From NCBI RefSeq assembly GCF_036195325.1, contig NZ_CP108101.1, positions 992,001 through 1,056,000 of the forward strand: a DNA stretch of 64,000 nt, written 5' to 3'. Of the stretch, positions 44,058 to 53,532 are shown piece by piece. The notes beneath the pieces are model-generated. The model was not told where the DNA came from. It searched no databases and saw only the letters and a list, made by a program, of their open reading frames with translations. The stretch is from Streptomyces sp. NBC_00234. Its GTDB lineage: Bacteria; Actinomycetota; Actinomycetes; Streptomycetales; Streptomycetaceae. Numbering within the stretch: position 1 is the first letter of the stretch; each line of letters begins with the position of its first letter. Made by a program: the position numbers and the translations under genes.

Positions 44058-45284
44058 ATGGATGGCAGAGATCTGGAACTCGGCGAGCTTCTGGCCGCCG
44101 CGGAGTCCGCGCCGCCCGGGGAGTCGGTCGGTGTGATCGCGCACGATCTGCGCAAGCGCTTCGGGGCAGAGTGTGTGTCGTTCCTGTTCGTCGATCTCAT
44201 GGGGCAGCGGCTGCTGCGCCTGACCGCGCCCGCCGAGGGTGACATAACGGACGCTGCGGAGCGTATCGATCTGCAAGGCAGCGTGTACGACACGGTGCTC
44301 CGCAGCCAGCGCCAGTACGTGGAGCCGGACGGTCAGGGCGGACAGCGCGTGATCTCGCCGGTGAGCAATCGTGGCGACTGCATCGGTGTGCTGGAAGTGA
44401 CACTGCAGTACGCCGACGACGCGGTGCTCGGACAGATCAGCGACGCAGCCCACGCGCTGGCCTACATCATCGTCACGGACCGCCGCTTCACCGACCTGTA
44501 CCACGCCGGCCGGCGCACCACTCGGACCAGCCTGGCCGCCGAGATCCAGCATCAGCTGCTCCCTTCGGCCTCCTGCTGCGAGGCTCCCCAGTTCACCCTC
44601 GCCGCAGGTCTCGTCCCGGCCGACGACATAGGCGGCGACACCTATGACTACACCCTCGATCAGGACACGCTGTACCTGTCCATCACCGATGCCATGGGTC
44701 ACGACACCGAATCCGCCCTGCTGGCCACGTTGGTCACCGCTGCCCTGCGCGGCGCCCGCCGCACGGGAGGCGACGCGCTGCATCAGGCCCAGAGCGCTCA
44801 CGAGGCGCTGCTGAGCAACAGCCGCGGGCTGGCCACCGGACAACTGCTGTGCATCCATCTCGAAACGGGCACCTGCGAACTGGTCAACGCGGGACATCCC
44901 TGGCCTCTGCGCCTGAGGGACGGTGCTGCCGAGGCCGAGGAGGTCCAGCTCGCCGTGAACCTGCCGTTCGGCGTCGCAGCGCCCACCTCCTACCAGCTCC
45001 AGGAGCTTCAGTTGCTCCCCGGCGACCGCTTGGTCCTGCTCACCGACGGCATGCAGGATCGCGGTGCCGCAGCGGTCGATCTGGCCTCTCTCGTGGGCGA
45101 CACCCGAGCCTCGCATCCCAGGGAGGCCGTTCGCGCCCTGACCACAGCGGTCCTGGATGCCTGCCGGGGCAACCTCAAGGACGACGCCACTGTCGTCATC
45201 CTGGACTGGCACGGTGCCGAAGGGTTCCCTCCGCGAGGCGCTCGCGCAGCGTATGGCGACTACGAATCGGCAAGCAGACCATGA
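44058..45284 (+). CDS. SpoIIE-type PP2C phosphatase with N-terminal GAF-like sensor
   Basis: A 408-aa protein; ATG 44058 follows GGGAGG. Residues 1-140 form a GAF-like domain (CVSFLFVDLMGQRLLRLTAP). A helical linker (TSLAAEIQHQLLPS) is typical before SpoIIE domains. The phosphatase has metal-binding Asp residues in VPADDIGGDTYDYTLDQDTL, ITDAMGHDTESALLATLVTA, VLLTDGMQDRG and GNLKDDATVVILDW. It would dephosphorylate an anti-anti-sigma factor. It converges on a larger SpoIIE-type protein 22 bp away. Confidence 0.9.
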   Translation: MDGRDLELGELLAAAESAPPGESVGVIAHDLRKRFGAECVSFLFVDLMGQRLLRLTAPAEGDITDAAERIDLQGSVYDTVLRSQRQYVEPDGQGGQRVISPVSNRGDCIGVLEVTLQYADDAVLGQISDAAHALAYIIVTDRRFTDLYHAGRRTTRTSLAAEIQHQLLPSASCCEAPQFTLAAGLVPADDIGGDTYDYTLDQDTLYLSITDAMGHDTESALLATLVTAALRGARRTGGDALHQAQSAHEALLSNSRGLATGQLLCIHLETGTCELVNAGHPWPLRLRDGAAEAEEVQLAVNLPFGVAAPTSYQLQELQLLPGDRLVLLTDGMQDRGAAAVDLASLVGDTRASHPREAVRALTTAVLDACRGNLKDDATVVILDWHGAEGFPPRGARAAYGDYESASRP

Positions 45285-45306
45285 GAGGCCCGGAAGGTCG
45301 TCCCCG

Positions 45307-47739
45307 TCATGACCGCTCCTCCGGGTCCTCGAGGAGCTGCTCCGTCCAGATGGTCTTGCCGGAGGCGGTATAACGGCTGCCCCAGCGGTGGGTGAGCTGG
45401 GCGACCAGGAACAGCCCGCGGCCACCCTCATCGGTGAGGCGGGCCCTGCGCAGATGCGGCTGCGTCTGGCTCGGGTCGGACACCTCGCAGATCAGTCGTC
45501 GGTCCTTGATGAGACGAAGCAGCACCGGACCACCGGCGTAGCGCATGGCGTTGGTGACCAGTTCACTGACGATCAGTTCGGTGGTGAACACGAGTTCGTC
45601 GAGTCCCCACCGGGTCAGCTGGCCGGCCGCCTCGGCCCGGGCATCCGCGACCCGCTCCACGTCCGCGGGGAACTCCCACGAGGCCACCGCTCCTTCGGTC
45701 GAAGCCCATACGCGCGCCACCAGCAGTGCGGCGTCGTCGTCCGGCGGCTCGCCGAGGAAGGGAGCGAGGACGGCCTGCCCCAGGTCCTGCACCGGAAGCG
45801 GACGCCGTCCGCTGGGCGGCGCCCCGGTCCCGAGCTGCTCGACGACGACATCACGCGCGCCGTCCTTGGCGAGTGACCCGGCCAGAAGGGCGAGGACGTC
45901 TCCGGGTGCGATGTCCAGCTCGATGGGTTCGAACGGAGCGCCTCCGAGCCCCAGGGCAGCTCCCACGGGGAGCTCCACCGTGCCGGCGGCGCCACCGTCC
46001 GCGGGTGCCAGCAGCGGGGCCGGATGCCCGGCGCTCGCCATCGAGCACCGGCCGCTGACGGGGTCGTACACCGCGTACAGGCAGGTGGCGCCGCGCACGG
46101 AGCCGTCCCTCGCCTCCGGCAGTTGCTGTTCGGCGAGCCGTACGACCAGGTCGTCGAGGTGGGTGAGCAGTTCGTCGGGGGCGGGGTCGAGGTCGGCGAG
46201 AGTACGTACGGCGGTCTGGAGGCACCCCATGGCAGCGGAGGCGTTCAGCCCGTGACCGACGACGGTGCCGACCACGAGCGCCACCTGGGTGGAGGACAGG
46301 ATGATGACGTCGAACCAACTCCCGCCCGTACCCGCCGCCGTGCGACCCGCTACGTAGAAGCCTGCTGTGTCCGCCGCGGTCACCGCCACCACGGGCTGGG
46401 GGAGGAGGCTGCGCTGCAGCGCCTCGGCCATACGGCGCTCCCGGGTGTAGCGGCGGGCATTGTCGATCGCCAGGCCCGCCCGGGAACCGATGTCCGAGGC
46501 GAGCGCGGCGGCCTCCTCGTCGAACGGCGCCCGTTCCGCCGTGCGCCAGAGCGCGACCGCGCCGAGCACCCGGCCTCTGGCGTGCAGGGGCACGACCATG
46601 AACGACGTGGCGCCCGGGGCCTGCAGCAGCCGCTTGCGCCTCTCGTCGTCTCCGATCCGCGCCCTGAGCTCGGAGACGTCGCGGTCGAAACGCGCGGTGC
46701 CCGCCCGGAGCAGGTCACCCTCCGCGCCCTGGACCCGGACGACCGAGTCGAGGGGATACAGCCCGGCGGGCCAGTGACCGTCCCGCGCGACCGCCGCGAC
46801 ACGCAGCAGCGTCGCGCCGGTCAGCAGATCGCCTGGTTCCTTTCCCACCAGGACCGTCTCCGTCACGTCCACCGCGGCGAGATCCGCGAACTCGGGGACG
46901 AGCAGGTCGGTCAGTACCTCGGCGTTGCGCCGCACGTCCAGGGACTGGCCGAGGCGGGCGGACGCCGCCGCTACCAGGGCCGAGTGCCGGCGCGAGCGCT
47001 CCTGCTCCGTCACGTCGGTGAACGTGACGGCGACACCGCGCAACGTCCCGTCCCTGCCCCGGAGCGGCATCGCCGAGATCGACACGCTCCGCTCACGGTG
47101 GGGGCTTACGGCGAGCCGGGCGCTGCTCACGAAGTCGATGAGCGCCTCACCGGTTTCGGCGACCTGGCGCAGGCCGCCTTCGATACGCGCACCGTCCTCG
47201 GGTACGAGCAGAGTTTGCAGGCTCTGCCCCAGCCGACCTCCCGAAAGCTGCGAAAGCACCGGGTCGGGATCGCCGGGCGCGGGATTCGTTCTGGTCACGC
47301 GGAGGTCCGTGTCATGAATGGCGATGCCGATCCCGCTCTGGGTGAACATGGCCCGCAGCAGTGCCTCGTCCTCGTCCCGCCGATCGGCGACGGCCGCCGG
47401 CATGATCCGCATGAGGAAGGCCGGCCGTGGCGAGGCTTCCACCGGCAGCAGGTCCAGACGTACGGCCAGCGGCTCCGGGCACCTGCGCCGAAGCCTGGCT
47501 TGCACGGAGGTGAAGGAAGGGTCCGGAGCGCGCTCGCGCAACTTCTGCCAGACACCCGGCTCAGCGAAGAGGTCGTCGGCCCTCGTGCCGCGCAGCTCCT
47601 CCGCAGGAACCCCGATCAGCGCCACGGCGTCGGCCGTGCACCCCCGGATCGTCCCGTCCTGGTCGACCACGAGCACCGCGGTGTCCTCCGGCCGCCCGGG
47701 GCCCGAGCCTGGGCCTGGAGTCTGCTCGCTTCCGCTCAC
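45307..47739 (-). CDS. Multidomain PAS-PAS-GAF-SpoIIE phosphatase with HATPase domain
   Basis: An 810-aa regulator from GTG 47739. Order: PAS (VLVVDQDGTIRGCTADAVAL), second PAS (MFTQSGIGIAIHDTDLRVTR) with its PAC (FTDVTEQERSRR), GAF (about 255-430, APGATSFMVVPLHARGRVLG), SpoIIE phosphatase from about 445 (ERRMAEALQRSLLPQPVVAV), and at the C-terminus an anti-sigma-like ATPase (ELIVSELVTNAMRYAGGPVL and ARLTDEGGRGLFLVAQLTHR). One protein thus carries both phosphatase and kinase-like parts of a partner-switching pathway, a form frequent in Streptomyces. Its target is not in the window. Confidence 0.93.
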   Translation of the reverse strand: MSGSEQTPGPGSGPGRPEDTAVLVVDQDGTIRGCTADAVALIGVPAEELRGTRADDLFAEPGVWQKLRERAPDPSFTSVQARLRRRCPEPLAVRLDLLPVEASPRPAFLMRIMPAAVADRRDEDEALLRAMFTQSGIGIAIHDTDLRVTRTNPAPGDPDPVLSQLSGGRLGQSLQTLLVPEDGARIEGGLRQVAETGEALIDFVSSARLAVSPHRERSVSISAMPLRGRDGTLRGVAVTFTDVTEQERSRRHSALVAAASARLGQSLDVRRNAEVLTDLLVPEFADLAAVDVTETVLVGKEPGDLLTGATLLRVAAVARDGHWPAGLYPLDSVVRVQGAEGDLLRAGTARFDRDVSELRARIGDDERRKRLLQAPGATSFMVVPLHARGRVLGAVALWRTAERAPFDEEAAALASDIGSRAGLAIDNARRYTRERRMAEALQRSLLPQPVVAVTAADTAGFYVAGRTAAGTGGSWFDVIILSSTQVALVVGTVVGHGLNASAAMGCLQTAVRTLADLDPAPDELLTHLDDLVVRLAEQQLPEARDGSVRGATCLYAVYDPVSGRCSMASAGHPAPLLAPADGGAAGTVELPVGAALGLGGAPFEPIELDIAPGDVLALLAGSLAKDGARDVVVEQLGTGAPPSGRRPLPVQDLGQAVLAPFLGEPPDDDAALLVARVWASTEGAVASWEFPADVERVADARAEAAGQLTRWGLDELVFTTELIVSELVTNAMRYAGGPVLLRLIKDRRLICEVSDPSQTQPHLRRARLTDEGGRGLFLVAQLTHRWGSRYTASGKTIWTEQLLEDPEERS

Positions 47740-48000
47740 TCGTCGATCACTCCCGGGCTGCGGTCACACCAGCTACGGCCCCTGCGTTTCGGCATCTCTA
47801 CCGGGACCGTGCGCGCGCAGCCCCTGCCGGCTCTCCACCGCCATTGTTCCGCAGCCCGTCCCCGTCCGCCTTTCGGCCGGAGACGCGGGCAAGGGCCCCC
47901 GCACCGCCCGGCGGCGGGCCCGCGGACGCGGGTCCCGGTGCCGTAGGCAGTGCAGCTCCGGTTGTCGGCGCCGGACGGCCGGCGGACGGTGCCGCCGGGG

Positions 48001-50244
48001 TCAGCCCGACTTCGGCGGCTTCTGCGCGTCGAAGGCGAACAGCGTGTTCTTCGCCGCGGCCACGATCACCGTACGCCCCGCAACGGTCACGCGCGGGCTT
48101 GCGCCCTGCTCGCCCGTCAGACCATCGGCCTGCGGGTCTGTTGTCCACAGGGGCTTGCCGTCGTCCGGCGCCAGCGCGACCACCCGGCCGGTGGCCGAGC
48201 TGAAGTACAGCGCGCCGGCTCCCGCCGCGGGACCCGATGCGCCCTCCACGCTCGTCTGCCGCGACCACTTCTTCCGGCCGGTCGCGGGGTCGAGCGCCGT
48301 GACGAGACCGGTCTGCCCGCTCACGTAGACGGCGCCGTCCGCCATGCCGGGCGTCCCCGCGTACGTCTCGGCCAGTCGGGAGTACGTGACCTTCCGCGAG
48401 GCCGGGTCGACCCGCGCCACTCCGTCGTACCCGGCCAACGCCGCTCCCTCCATGTGTTCCTGAAGGAGTACGAGCCTGCCGTCGGCGAAGCCCATCGGCA
48501 CGGCGGGGCCGTCTACCGCGATGGGCGTGCCCAGCGTCCCCGAGGCGAGATCGACCGTGTGCAGGGTGGGGTGGCGCACCTCCAGGGCATCCAGCTCCGC
48601 GTCCGTAGCGCACATCGCCAGGACCTGTGGCCCCGCCGGGACGGGAGCGCACTGCGTGCCCGCGGGGAAAGAGGTCCTCCAGGTGACCTCACCGCTGTGG
48701 GCGTCCCGGGCCTCGAAGCGGGAGTTGGAAGCATCGACCGTCACGACGGCGGAGCCGACCACGACGGCGTCCTGGGTCCGGCCCGTGACGGCCGTCGACT
48801 GGGCGCCGGACGGTACGGACCACAGCTCCCGGCCGTTGTTCGCGTCGATGGCCACCACCTCGCTGGAAGGGTCCTGCGGGGCGTCCTGGGCGGCGAAGCG
48901 GTAACCGAGCACCGTGTCGTCGGTGGCGCCCACCAGGTGCATGCCCTGGACGGGGACGCCCGGGCTCTTCGCCGTCCACACCCGCGAGCCGTCCAAGGCG
49001 CTGATGCGGGCGGCCACAACACCGCCGCCCCCGCAGAACAGCGCGTCGCCGCGCGCGACGCAACGCAGCTCGTCGGGGATGTCCTCGCGGCCGCCCGGCA
49101 CGGTCGTGCGCCACGGCTCGAAGCCGTCCGGAAGGACGGCTCCCGGCGCCGCCACGCTGTTCTTCCTGTCGCCGTCGCTGTTCCCCCCGAAGCCGCCCGC
49201 CTGCAGCGCGGCGACTCCCCCGCCGATCGCTGCGACCGCGACCGCCGCCGCGAGCACAGGACGCCACCGGCGACGCAGACGGCGCCCAATGGGAGTGCCG
49301 GTGCTCCCTGTATCGGGACCTGCCGGGGCGGTGGACGGAGCAGTCGGCGCAGGAGTAGCCGGCGTCACGAGGTGATGCTGGGTGATCATGTCGCGGGTGC
49401 GGCCCGCGCCGCCCCCGTTCGCGTCGGTCCCCCCGAGATCGGCCGGCAGGTCCCGCAGCAGCACGAGGAGTTCGTCCGCCGAGGGGCGCCCCTCGGGCTC
49501 CTTGTCCAGGCACAACTCGACGACCGCGCGCAAGGCCGCCGGCACGGCATCCAGCGTCGGCTCCTCGTGCACCACCTGATATGCCGTCATGTACGGGCTG
49601 TCCGCGTCGAAGGGACCGTGACCCGTCGCCGAGTACACCAGCAGCGTCCCCAGCGAGAAGACATCGGACCGCGGCCCCACACCACGCGGCGCCTGCAACT
49701 GCTCCGGCGACATGAAGGGCGGCGTACCGATGACCCGCCCGGTCATCGTCAGTGTCTGCTGGTCCACGGCGCGCGAGATGCCGAAGTCGATGACGCGCGG
49801 GCCCTCGGGCGAGAGGACGACGTTCGAGGGCTTCAGGTCACGGTGGACGACGCCCACCCGGTGGATGTCGCGCAGCGCCTCCGCCAGCCCGATGGCGAGC
49901 CTCCTCAGCTCCGCTCCGTCCAGCGGGCCCTTCGTGGCGATGTGCTGGGCGAGCGTGTGCCCCTCGATATAGGTCGTCGCCATCCACGGCTGCTCGGCCT
50001 CAGGGGCCGCGTCGACCACGGCGGCGGTGAACGCACCGCTCACCCGCCTCGCCGCCGCCACCTCCTGCCGGAAACGGGTGCGGAACTCGTCGTCCCCCGC
50101 GAACTGCTGGTGGATCAGTTTGATCGCGACAGGTCGTCCCGAGCTCGTACGGGCCAGGAAGACCGTGCCCATGCCACCCGAGCCGAGCCGCGCCTCGAGC
50201 GGATAACCGCCGATCTCGACTGGATCGCCTCCGCGCAGCGACAC
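48001..50244 (-). CDS. Membrane Ser/Thr protein kinase with extracellular PQQ-like beta-propeller
   Basis: A 747-aa protein. GTG 50244 has GGGAGG 9 nt upstream, and upstream in-frame sequence is not protein-like. The kinase (about 10-265) has LGSGGMGTVFLARTSSGRPV, Lys in VAIKLI, HRDLKPSNVVLSPEG and IDFGISRAV. A Pro/Thr linker and one helix (RPVLAAAVAVAAIGGGVAAL) near 330 follow. The outside part repeats PQQ/YncE-type blades (GSRVWTAKSPGVPVQGMHL, NNGRELWSVPSGAQSTAVTG, VTALDPATGRKKWSRQTS). It probably senses an extracytoplasmic ligand. It appears monocistronic. Confidence 0.94.
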   Translation of the reverse strand: MSLRGGDPVEIGGYPLEARLGSGGMGTVFLARTSSGRPVAIKLIHQQFAGDDEFRTRFRQEVAAARRVSGAFTAAVVDAAPEAEQPWMATTYIEGHTLAQHIATKGPLDGAELRRLAIGLAEALRDIHRVGVVHRDLKPSNVVLSPEGPRVIDFGISRAVDQQTLTMTGRVIGTPPFMSPEQLQAPRGVGPRSDVFSLGTLLVYSATGHGPFDADSPYMTAYQVVHEEPTLDAVPAALRAVVELCLDKEPEGRPSADELLVLLRDLPADLGGTDANGGGAGRTRDMITQHHLVTPATPAPTAPSTAPAGPDTGSTGTPIGRRLRRRWRPVLAAAVAVAAIGGGVAALQAGGFGGNSDGDRKNSVAAPGAVLPDGFEPWRTTVPGGREDIPDELRCVARGDALFCGGGGVVAARISALDGSRVWTAKSPGVPVQGMHLVGATDDTVLGYRFAAQDAPQDPSSEVVAIDANNGRELWSVPSGAQSTAVTGRTQDAVVVGSAVVTVDASNSRFEARDAHSGEVTWRTSFPAGTQCAPVPAGPQVLAMCATDAELDALEVRHPTLHTVDLASGTLGTPIAVDGPAVPMGFADGRLVLLQEHMEGAALAGYDGVARVDPASRKVTYSRLAETYAGTPGMADGAVYVSGQTGLVTALDPATGRKKWSRQTSVEGASGPAAGAGALYFSSATGRVVALAPDDGKPLWTTDPQADGLTGEQGASPRVTVAGRTVIVAAAKNTLFAFDAQKPPKSG

Positions 50245-50480
50245 TCTTCCCGTCCTCCCGTTCCCCGTGCACGTCTGCCACCACGGGCCTGCGTATCTGT
50301 CCTGCACACAAACTAGCCGCAGGGCAGTACGGCAGAGCAACGCGGGTGACGAACAGGGAGCTCGGTGTCCCTCCCTTGGGGAGATCACCCTCGCTGACGG
50401 CCGACTGCCCGAGGAAGCTCAGCCGCACCTGCCCGTGGCGCAGGCCGCCGGGACGCCGGACTCCCGCTGCGGGCGTGACC

Positions 50481-51392
50481 CTACGCTCCGCGTGTGCGGG
50501 TGCAGCGGCGGGCGAAGTCGAGCGTGCGGGTGTAGCACTCCTCGACGCCCTCGTCGGAGATGCCTACCCACAGGTGGTTGCCGCCGGTGACCAGACGGAG
50601 GTCGGGTTGATGACCGGCCTCTCGGAGGGCCTGGGCAAGGCGGACGGACTGCCGGACGGGGATCAGGGCGTCGTCCGTGCCGTGCAGGATCAGGAAGGGC
50701 GGCGCATGCGGGCCGACGTGTGTGACGGGGCTGGCGTCGCGGGCGGCCTCGGGCCGGTCCGCCGGGGCGCCTCCGAGCAGCAGGGCCTCGAAGGTGGACG
50801 GGTCGTGGGCGTCGTACGTGCCCGCCGGCCGATCCTCGGCGAGTGCGGGCAGGTCCGTGGGGGCGTACCAGGTGACACAGCCGGCGACGGTTCCGGGCGG
50901 CAGGGTGAGCGCGCTCAGTGCGGCGAGGTGTCCGCCGGCGGACTCGCCCCACAGGACGGTACGGGTGGCATCGAGACCGAGGTCGGCCGCGCGGGTGCGC
51001 AGCCAGGTCACCAGGGCGGTCAGGTCCTCTGTCTGGGCGGGGTGGGGGGCCTCGCCGCTGAGGCGGTAGTCGGGGCAGACGACGGCGAACCCGGCCTGGG
51101 CCAGCCGGGCGAAGGGGCCGGGCTCACCGGACCGGAAGCGGGGGCCGAGGTCGTCGCGCAGTCCTGTGCGCCAGGCGCCGCCGTGGACGAAGACGACGAC
51201 CGGCACGGGGCCGGGCGCGGTCTCGGGCAGCCACAGGTCGGCGGTGAGCGGGCGGCTGCCTTCGGGGACGGCGTAGACGGCGCCGCGCAGCAACCGGACG
51301 CCGTCGGCGGGGTGGGCCGGGTGCGGCAGCGGCAGGACGGCCGGATCGGGCGGGGCCAGCAGATGGAACGGGAAGGGAGCGGTGCCGGTCAC
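50481..51392 (-). CDS. Alpha/beta hydrolase (HSL-type esterase)
   Basis: A 303-aa esterase from GTG 51392, overlapping the amidohydrolase stop by 4 nt. The oxyanion motif VVVFVHGGAWRTG and nucleophile VLWGESAGGHLAALSAL mark the family. The acid is in ILHGTDDALIPVRQS and the His in TGGNHLWVG. It is the last gene of the cupin-XapX-amidohydrolase operon and would cleave an ester or lactone in that pathway. Confidence 0.92.
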   Translation of the reverse strand: MTGTAPFPFHLLAPPDPAVLPLPHPAHPADGVRLLRGAVYAVPEGSRPLTADLWLPETAPGPVPVVVFVHGGAWRTGLRDDLGPRFRSGEPGPFARLAQAGFAVVCPDYRLSGEAPHPAQTEDLTALVTWLRTRAADLGLDATRTVLWGESAGGHLAALSALTLPPGTVAGCVTWYAPTDLPALAEDRPAGTYDAHDPSTFEALLLGGAPADRPEAARDASPVTHVGPHAPPFLILHGTDDALIPVRQSVRLAQALREAGHQPDLRLVTGGNHLWVGISDEGVEECYTRTLDFARRCTRTRGA

Positions 51393-52375
51393 CGTGCCGG
51401 TCCCGTCGTTTCAGCGCGCCGTGCGGGCAGGATGCGGTGGGCGTTGGCGGTGGTCAGCGTCCGCCAGTCGGCGGAGCCCTCCGGGGCGGGAGCGGCGTCC
51501 AGGCTCGCGATGTGGGCCTCCACACCGGCGGCGGGGGTCCAGCAGTGGTCGCTGCCGTACAGGAGCCGGTCGTTGCCCACAAGGCCCTGCAGGGCCGGGA
51601 GTTGGCGGGGCAGGGCGGGGCCTGCCACGTCGTAGTAGAGGCGGCCCAGTTGTTCGACGGCGCCGGGCGACTCGGTGCCGGCGGGCATGAACATCTTCAT
51701 GAACCCTTCGATGCGGTCGGCCAGCACCGGCAGGGCGCCACCGCAGTGCGGGACGATCACGGTGACGTTGCCGTACCGCTCGAGAGTGCCGGCCATGAGC
51801 AGGTCGGTGACGGTGCGGGCGGTGTCGAAGATGAACTCGACCATCGGGCGGGGACGGCCGAGGGCGGACTGCTCCCAGCACACGGGGGAGGTCGGGTGGA
51901 GGAAGACGACCGCGCCGCGCCGGTCGAGTTCGGCCCAGACGGGTTCGAGGTCCGGGTTGCCGAGATAGGTGCCGTGGGTGTTGGTTTCCAGGACCACGCC
52001 GTCGGCACCCAGAGTGTCGAAGGCATGAGCGATCTCCGCCAGGGCTCCGTCGACGTCCGGCAGGGGAAGGGAGGCGAACAGGCCGAAGCGGCCGGGGTGT
52101 TCGCGTACGGTGTCGGCCCCGTCCTCGTTGACCTCCCGTGCCAGGCGGCGGGCAGCGGCATCGTCGCCGAAGTGGATGCCCGGGGAGGAGATCGACAGCA
52201 CCGAGGTGGCGATTCCACAACGGTCCATCAGTTCCACGTGCGCGGCGGCTGACCAGCGGGGCCAGGCGGGCACCCCGTCGGGGAGTTCGTGCCCGGCCTC
52301 GCGCGCCTGACGGACGTAGGAGTCGGTGACGAAGTGGGCGTGGACGTCGAGGTACCCGGGGGCGCCGGCGGACAT
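51389..52375 (-). CDS. Amidohydrolase-2 family metal hydrolase/decarboxylase
   Basis: A 328-aa enzyme of the ACMSD-like amidohydrolase family. The metal motif is GYLDVHAHFV near the N-terminus, followed by a His in VVFLHPTSPV, a His in VTVIVPHCGGALP and an Asp in LLYGSDHCWTP. Such enzymes decarboxylate or hydrolyse aromatic or ring-opened acids. It lies between the XapX pair and the esterase in an AraC-linked operon. The pathway may degrade an aromatic or flavonoid-like compound, inferred from the cupin. Confidence 0.9.
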   Translation of the reverse strand: MSAGAPGYLDVHAHFVTDSYVRQAREAGHELPDGVPAWPRWSAAAHVELMDRCGIATSVLSISSPGIHFGDDAAARRLAREVNEDGADTVREHPGRFGLFASLPLPDVDGALAEIAHAFDTLGADGVVLETNTHGTYLGNPDLEPVWAELDRRGAVVFLHPTSPVCWEQSALGRPRPMVEFIFDTARTVTDLLMAGTLERYGNVTVIVPHCGGALPVLADRIEGFMKMFMPAGTESPGAVEQLGRLYYDVAGPALPRQLPALQGLVGNDRLLYGSDHCWTPAAGVEAHIASLDAAPAPEGSADWRTLTTANAHRILPARRAETTGPAR

Positions 52376-52385
52376 GGGCGGTTCC

Positions 52386-52616
52386 TTACTCTGGGACGGA
52401 CGGCGAAGGGGTGGTGCGGCGGCGGGTCAGGCGGTTGCGGAGAGCGGTGGCGGCACGTTCGCCGAGCACGATGCCGGCCAGCCCGGTCAGGCCGATGAGG
52501 GGTGGGGCGGGCGAGGTCAGGTCCAGCGCCCAGTACACGGCCCCCATGAGCAGCCCGGCGGTGAAGGCGAGCGCTGCTTGCCGAAGGAGGGGGCGGGTGA
52601 TGCCGGGGGCCTTCAT
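52386..52616 (-). CDS. XapX (DUF1427) small membrane protein, second copy
   Basis: A 76-aa protein from ATG 52616, overlapping the first xapX-like stop (ATGA). The XapX core is AAFTAGLLMGAVY-like, then ALDLTSPAPPLIGLTGLAGI and VLGE, giving two membrane helices, with an Arg-rich C-terminal tail. Family members are of unknown function and often sit near cupins and amidohydrolases. It is longer than its partner by the tail. Confidence 0.88.
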   Translation of the reverse strand: MKAPGITRPLLRQAALAFTAGLLMGAVYWALDLTSPAPPLIGLTGLAGIVLGERAATALRNRLTRRRTTPSPSVPE

Positions 52617-52759
52617 CCGGCCTCCAGTGCCATCTGGCCCAGCAACATGCCCAGCAGGCCGACCAGGGCGATCGGGGGCGGTGCGGGTGACGTGACCCGC
52701 ACCGCCGCGTACAGCACGCCGACCAGAACGCCGGCGAGCAAGGCTTTGACGTACGGCAC
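52613..52759 (-). CDS. XapX (DUF1427) small membrane protein, first copy
   Basis: A 48-aa protein from GTG 52759, 8 nt after the cupin stop. It is nearly all XapX domain: VKALLAGVLVGVLYAAVRVT then SPAPPPIALVGLLGMLLGQM. Two hydrophobic helices flank a Ser-Pro-Ala-Pro-Pro turn. It is coupled to the second copy; the pair may form a small membrane complex. Confidence 0.87.
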   Translation of the reverse strand: MPYVKALLAGVLVGVLYAAVRVTSPAPPPIALVGLLGMLLGQMALEAG

Positions 52760-52767
52760 GGGGATTC

Positions 52768-53328
52768 TCAGCTTCCCGTGCGCCACTTGTGGTCGGGCAG
52801 GAAGTTCACGTCGTACTGCTGAGGCACCGTTCCGAACTTCTGCGGTTCGGGGATGAACGGCCGCTGCGGCAGGCCGTGTTCCTCCGTGGGGGTGCCGAGG
52901 TTCTCGAAGAACCGCTCGAAGGTTCCGCCCGGACCGGCGGCGACGCCGACGATGCGGCTGTGGTGGCGTTCGATGCGATAGGCGTGCGGGCAGTTCTTCG
53001 GCACGAAGCCGAAGTCGCCCGAGGTGAGGACCTTCTCGTGCTGCCCACCCTCCAGGTCCTCGACGAACAGGCGCACCGCGCCGTCGGTGATGTAGAAGAC
53101 CTCGTAGGTGTCCGGGTGGGAGTGGGCGGGGATGACGTCGCCCTTGGGTCCCTCGCAGGTGAAGAAGTTGAAGGTGTTCTCCGTCTGCTCGCCGCCGGCG
53201 TAGACGGTGAACATGTCGGTGAAGAGATGAGCGCGGTCGCCCATGCCCTTCTCGATGAAGTACGGCTTCCCCGGCTCGGGCGGAATGTGTGAGCGCTCGC
53301 GGTATCGGGTGGCGAACTCGATGGTCAT
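52768..53328 (-). CDS. Cupin dioxygenase (quercetin 2,3-dioxygenase-like)
   Basis: A 186-aa cupin from ATG 53328 with GGAAGGA upstream. The metal-binding cupin motif 1 is PAHSHPDTYEVFYITDGAVR (H-x-H, Glu) and motif 2 is FGFVPKNCPHAYRI with a His. It resembles quercetin 2,3-dioxygenase-type proteins, but substrate assignment is open. It is the first gene of the operon, and its start faces the araC gene 204 bp away. Confidence 0.88.
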   Translation of the reverse strand: MTIEFATRYRERSHIPPEPGKPYFIEKGMGDRAHLFTDMFTVYAGGEQTENTFNFFTCEGPKGDVIPAHSHPDTYEVFYITDGAVRLFVEDLEGGQHEKVLTSGDFGFVPKNCPHAYRIERHHSRIVGVAAGPGGTFERFFENLGTPTEEHGLPQRPFIPEPQKFGTVPQQYDVNFLPDHKWRTGS

Positions 53329-53532
53329 CGTGGTCCTTCCTGACTGCGGACGGCAGAGGGCGGCGCGCAGCGGGTGGCTGGGTACGGTGAAGAGAAGGCG
53401 GCCGACGGACGCCGCGTGCCTCGAGGTCGGCACGACGGAGCCGGAACCTTGGCGTCTCGTCGTGCGGTGAGGCGCTCTTCAGCCACGCTAGGGCCGGCGA
53501 AAGGAGCTGCTCGGCGTAGAGTCGGGCAGGCG

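Noticed and set aside
46024-47946. 640-aa frame opposite the multidomain phosphatase
   Set aside because: No domain pattern; the PAS-GAF-SpoIIE-HATPase order on the minus strand is clear.
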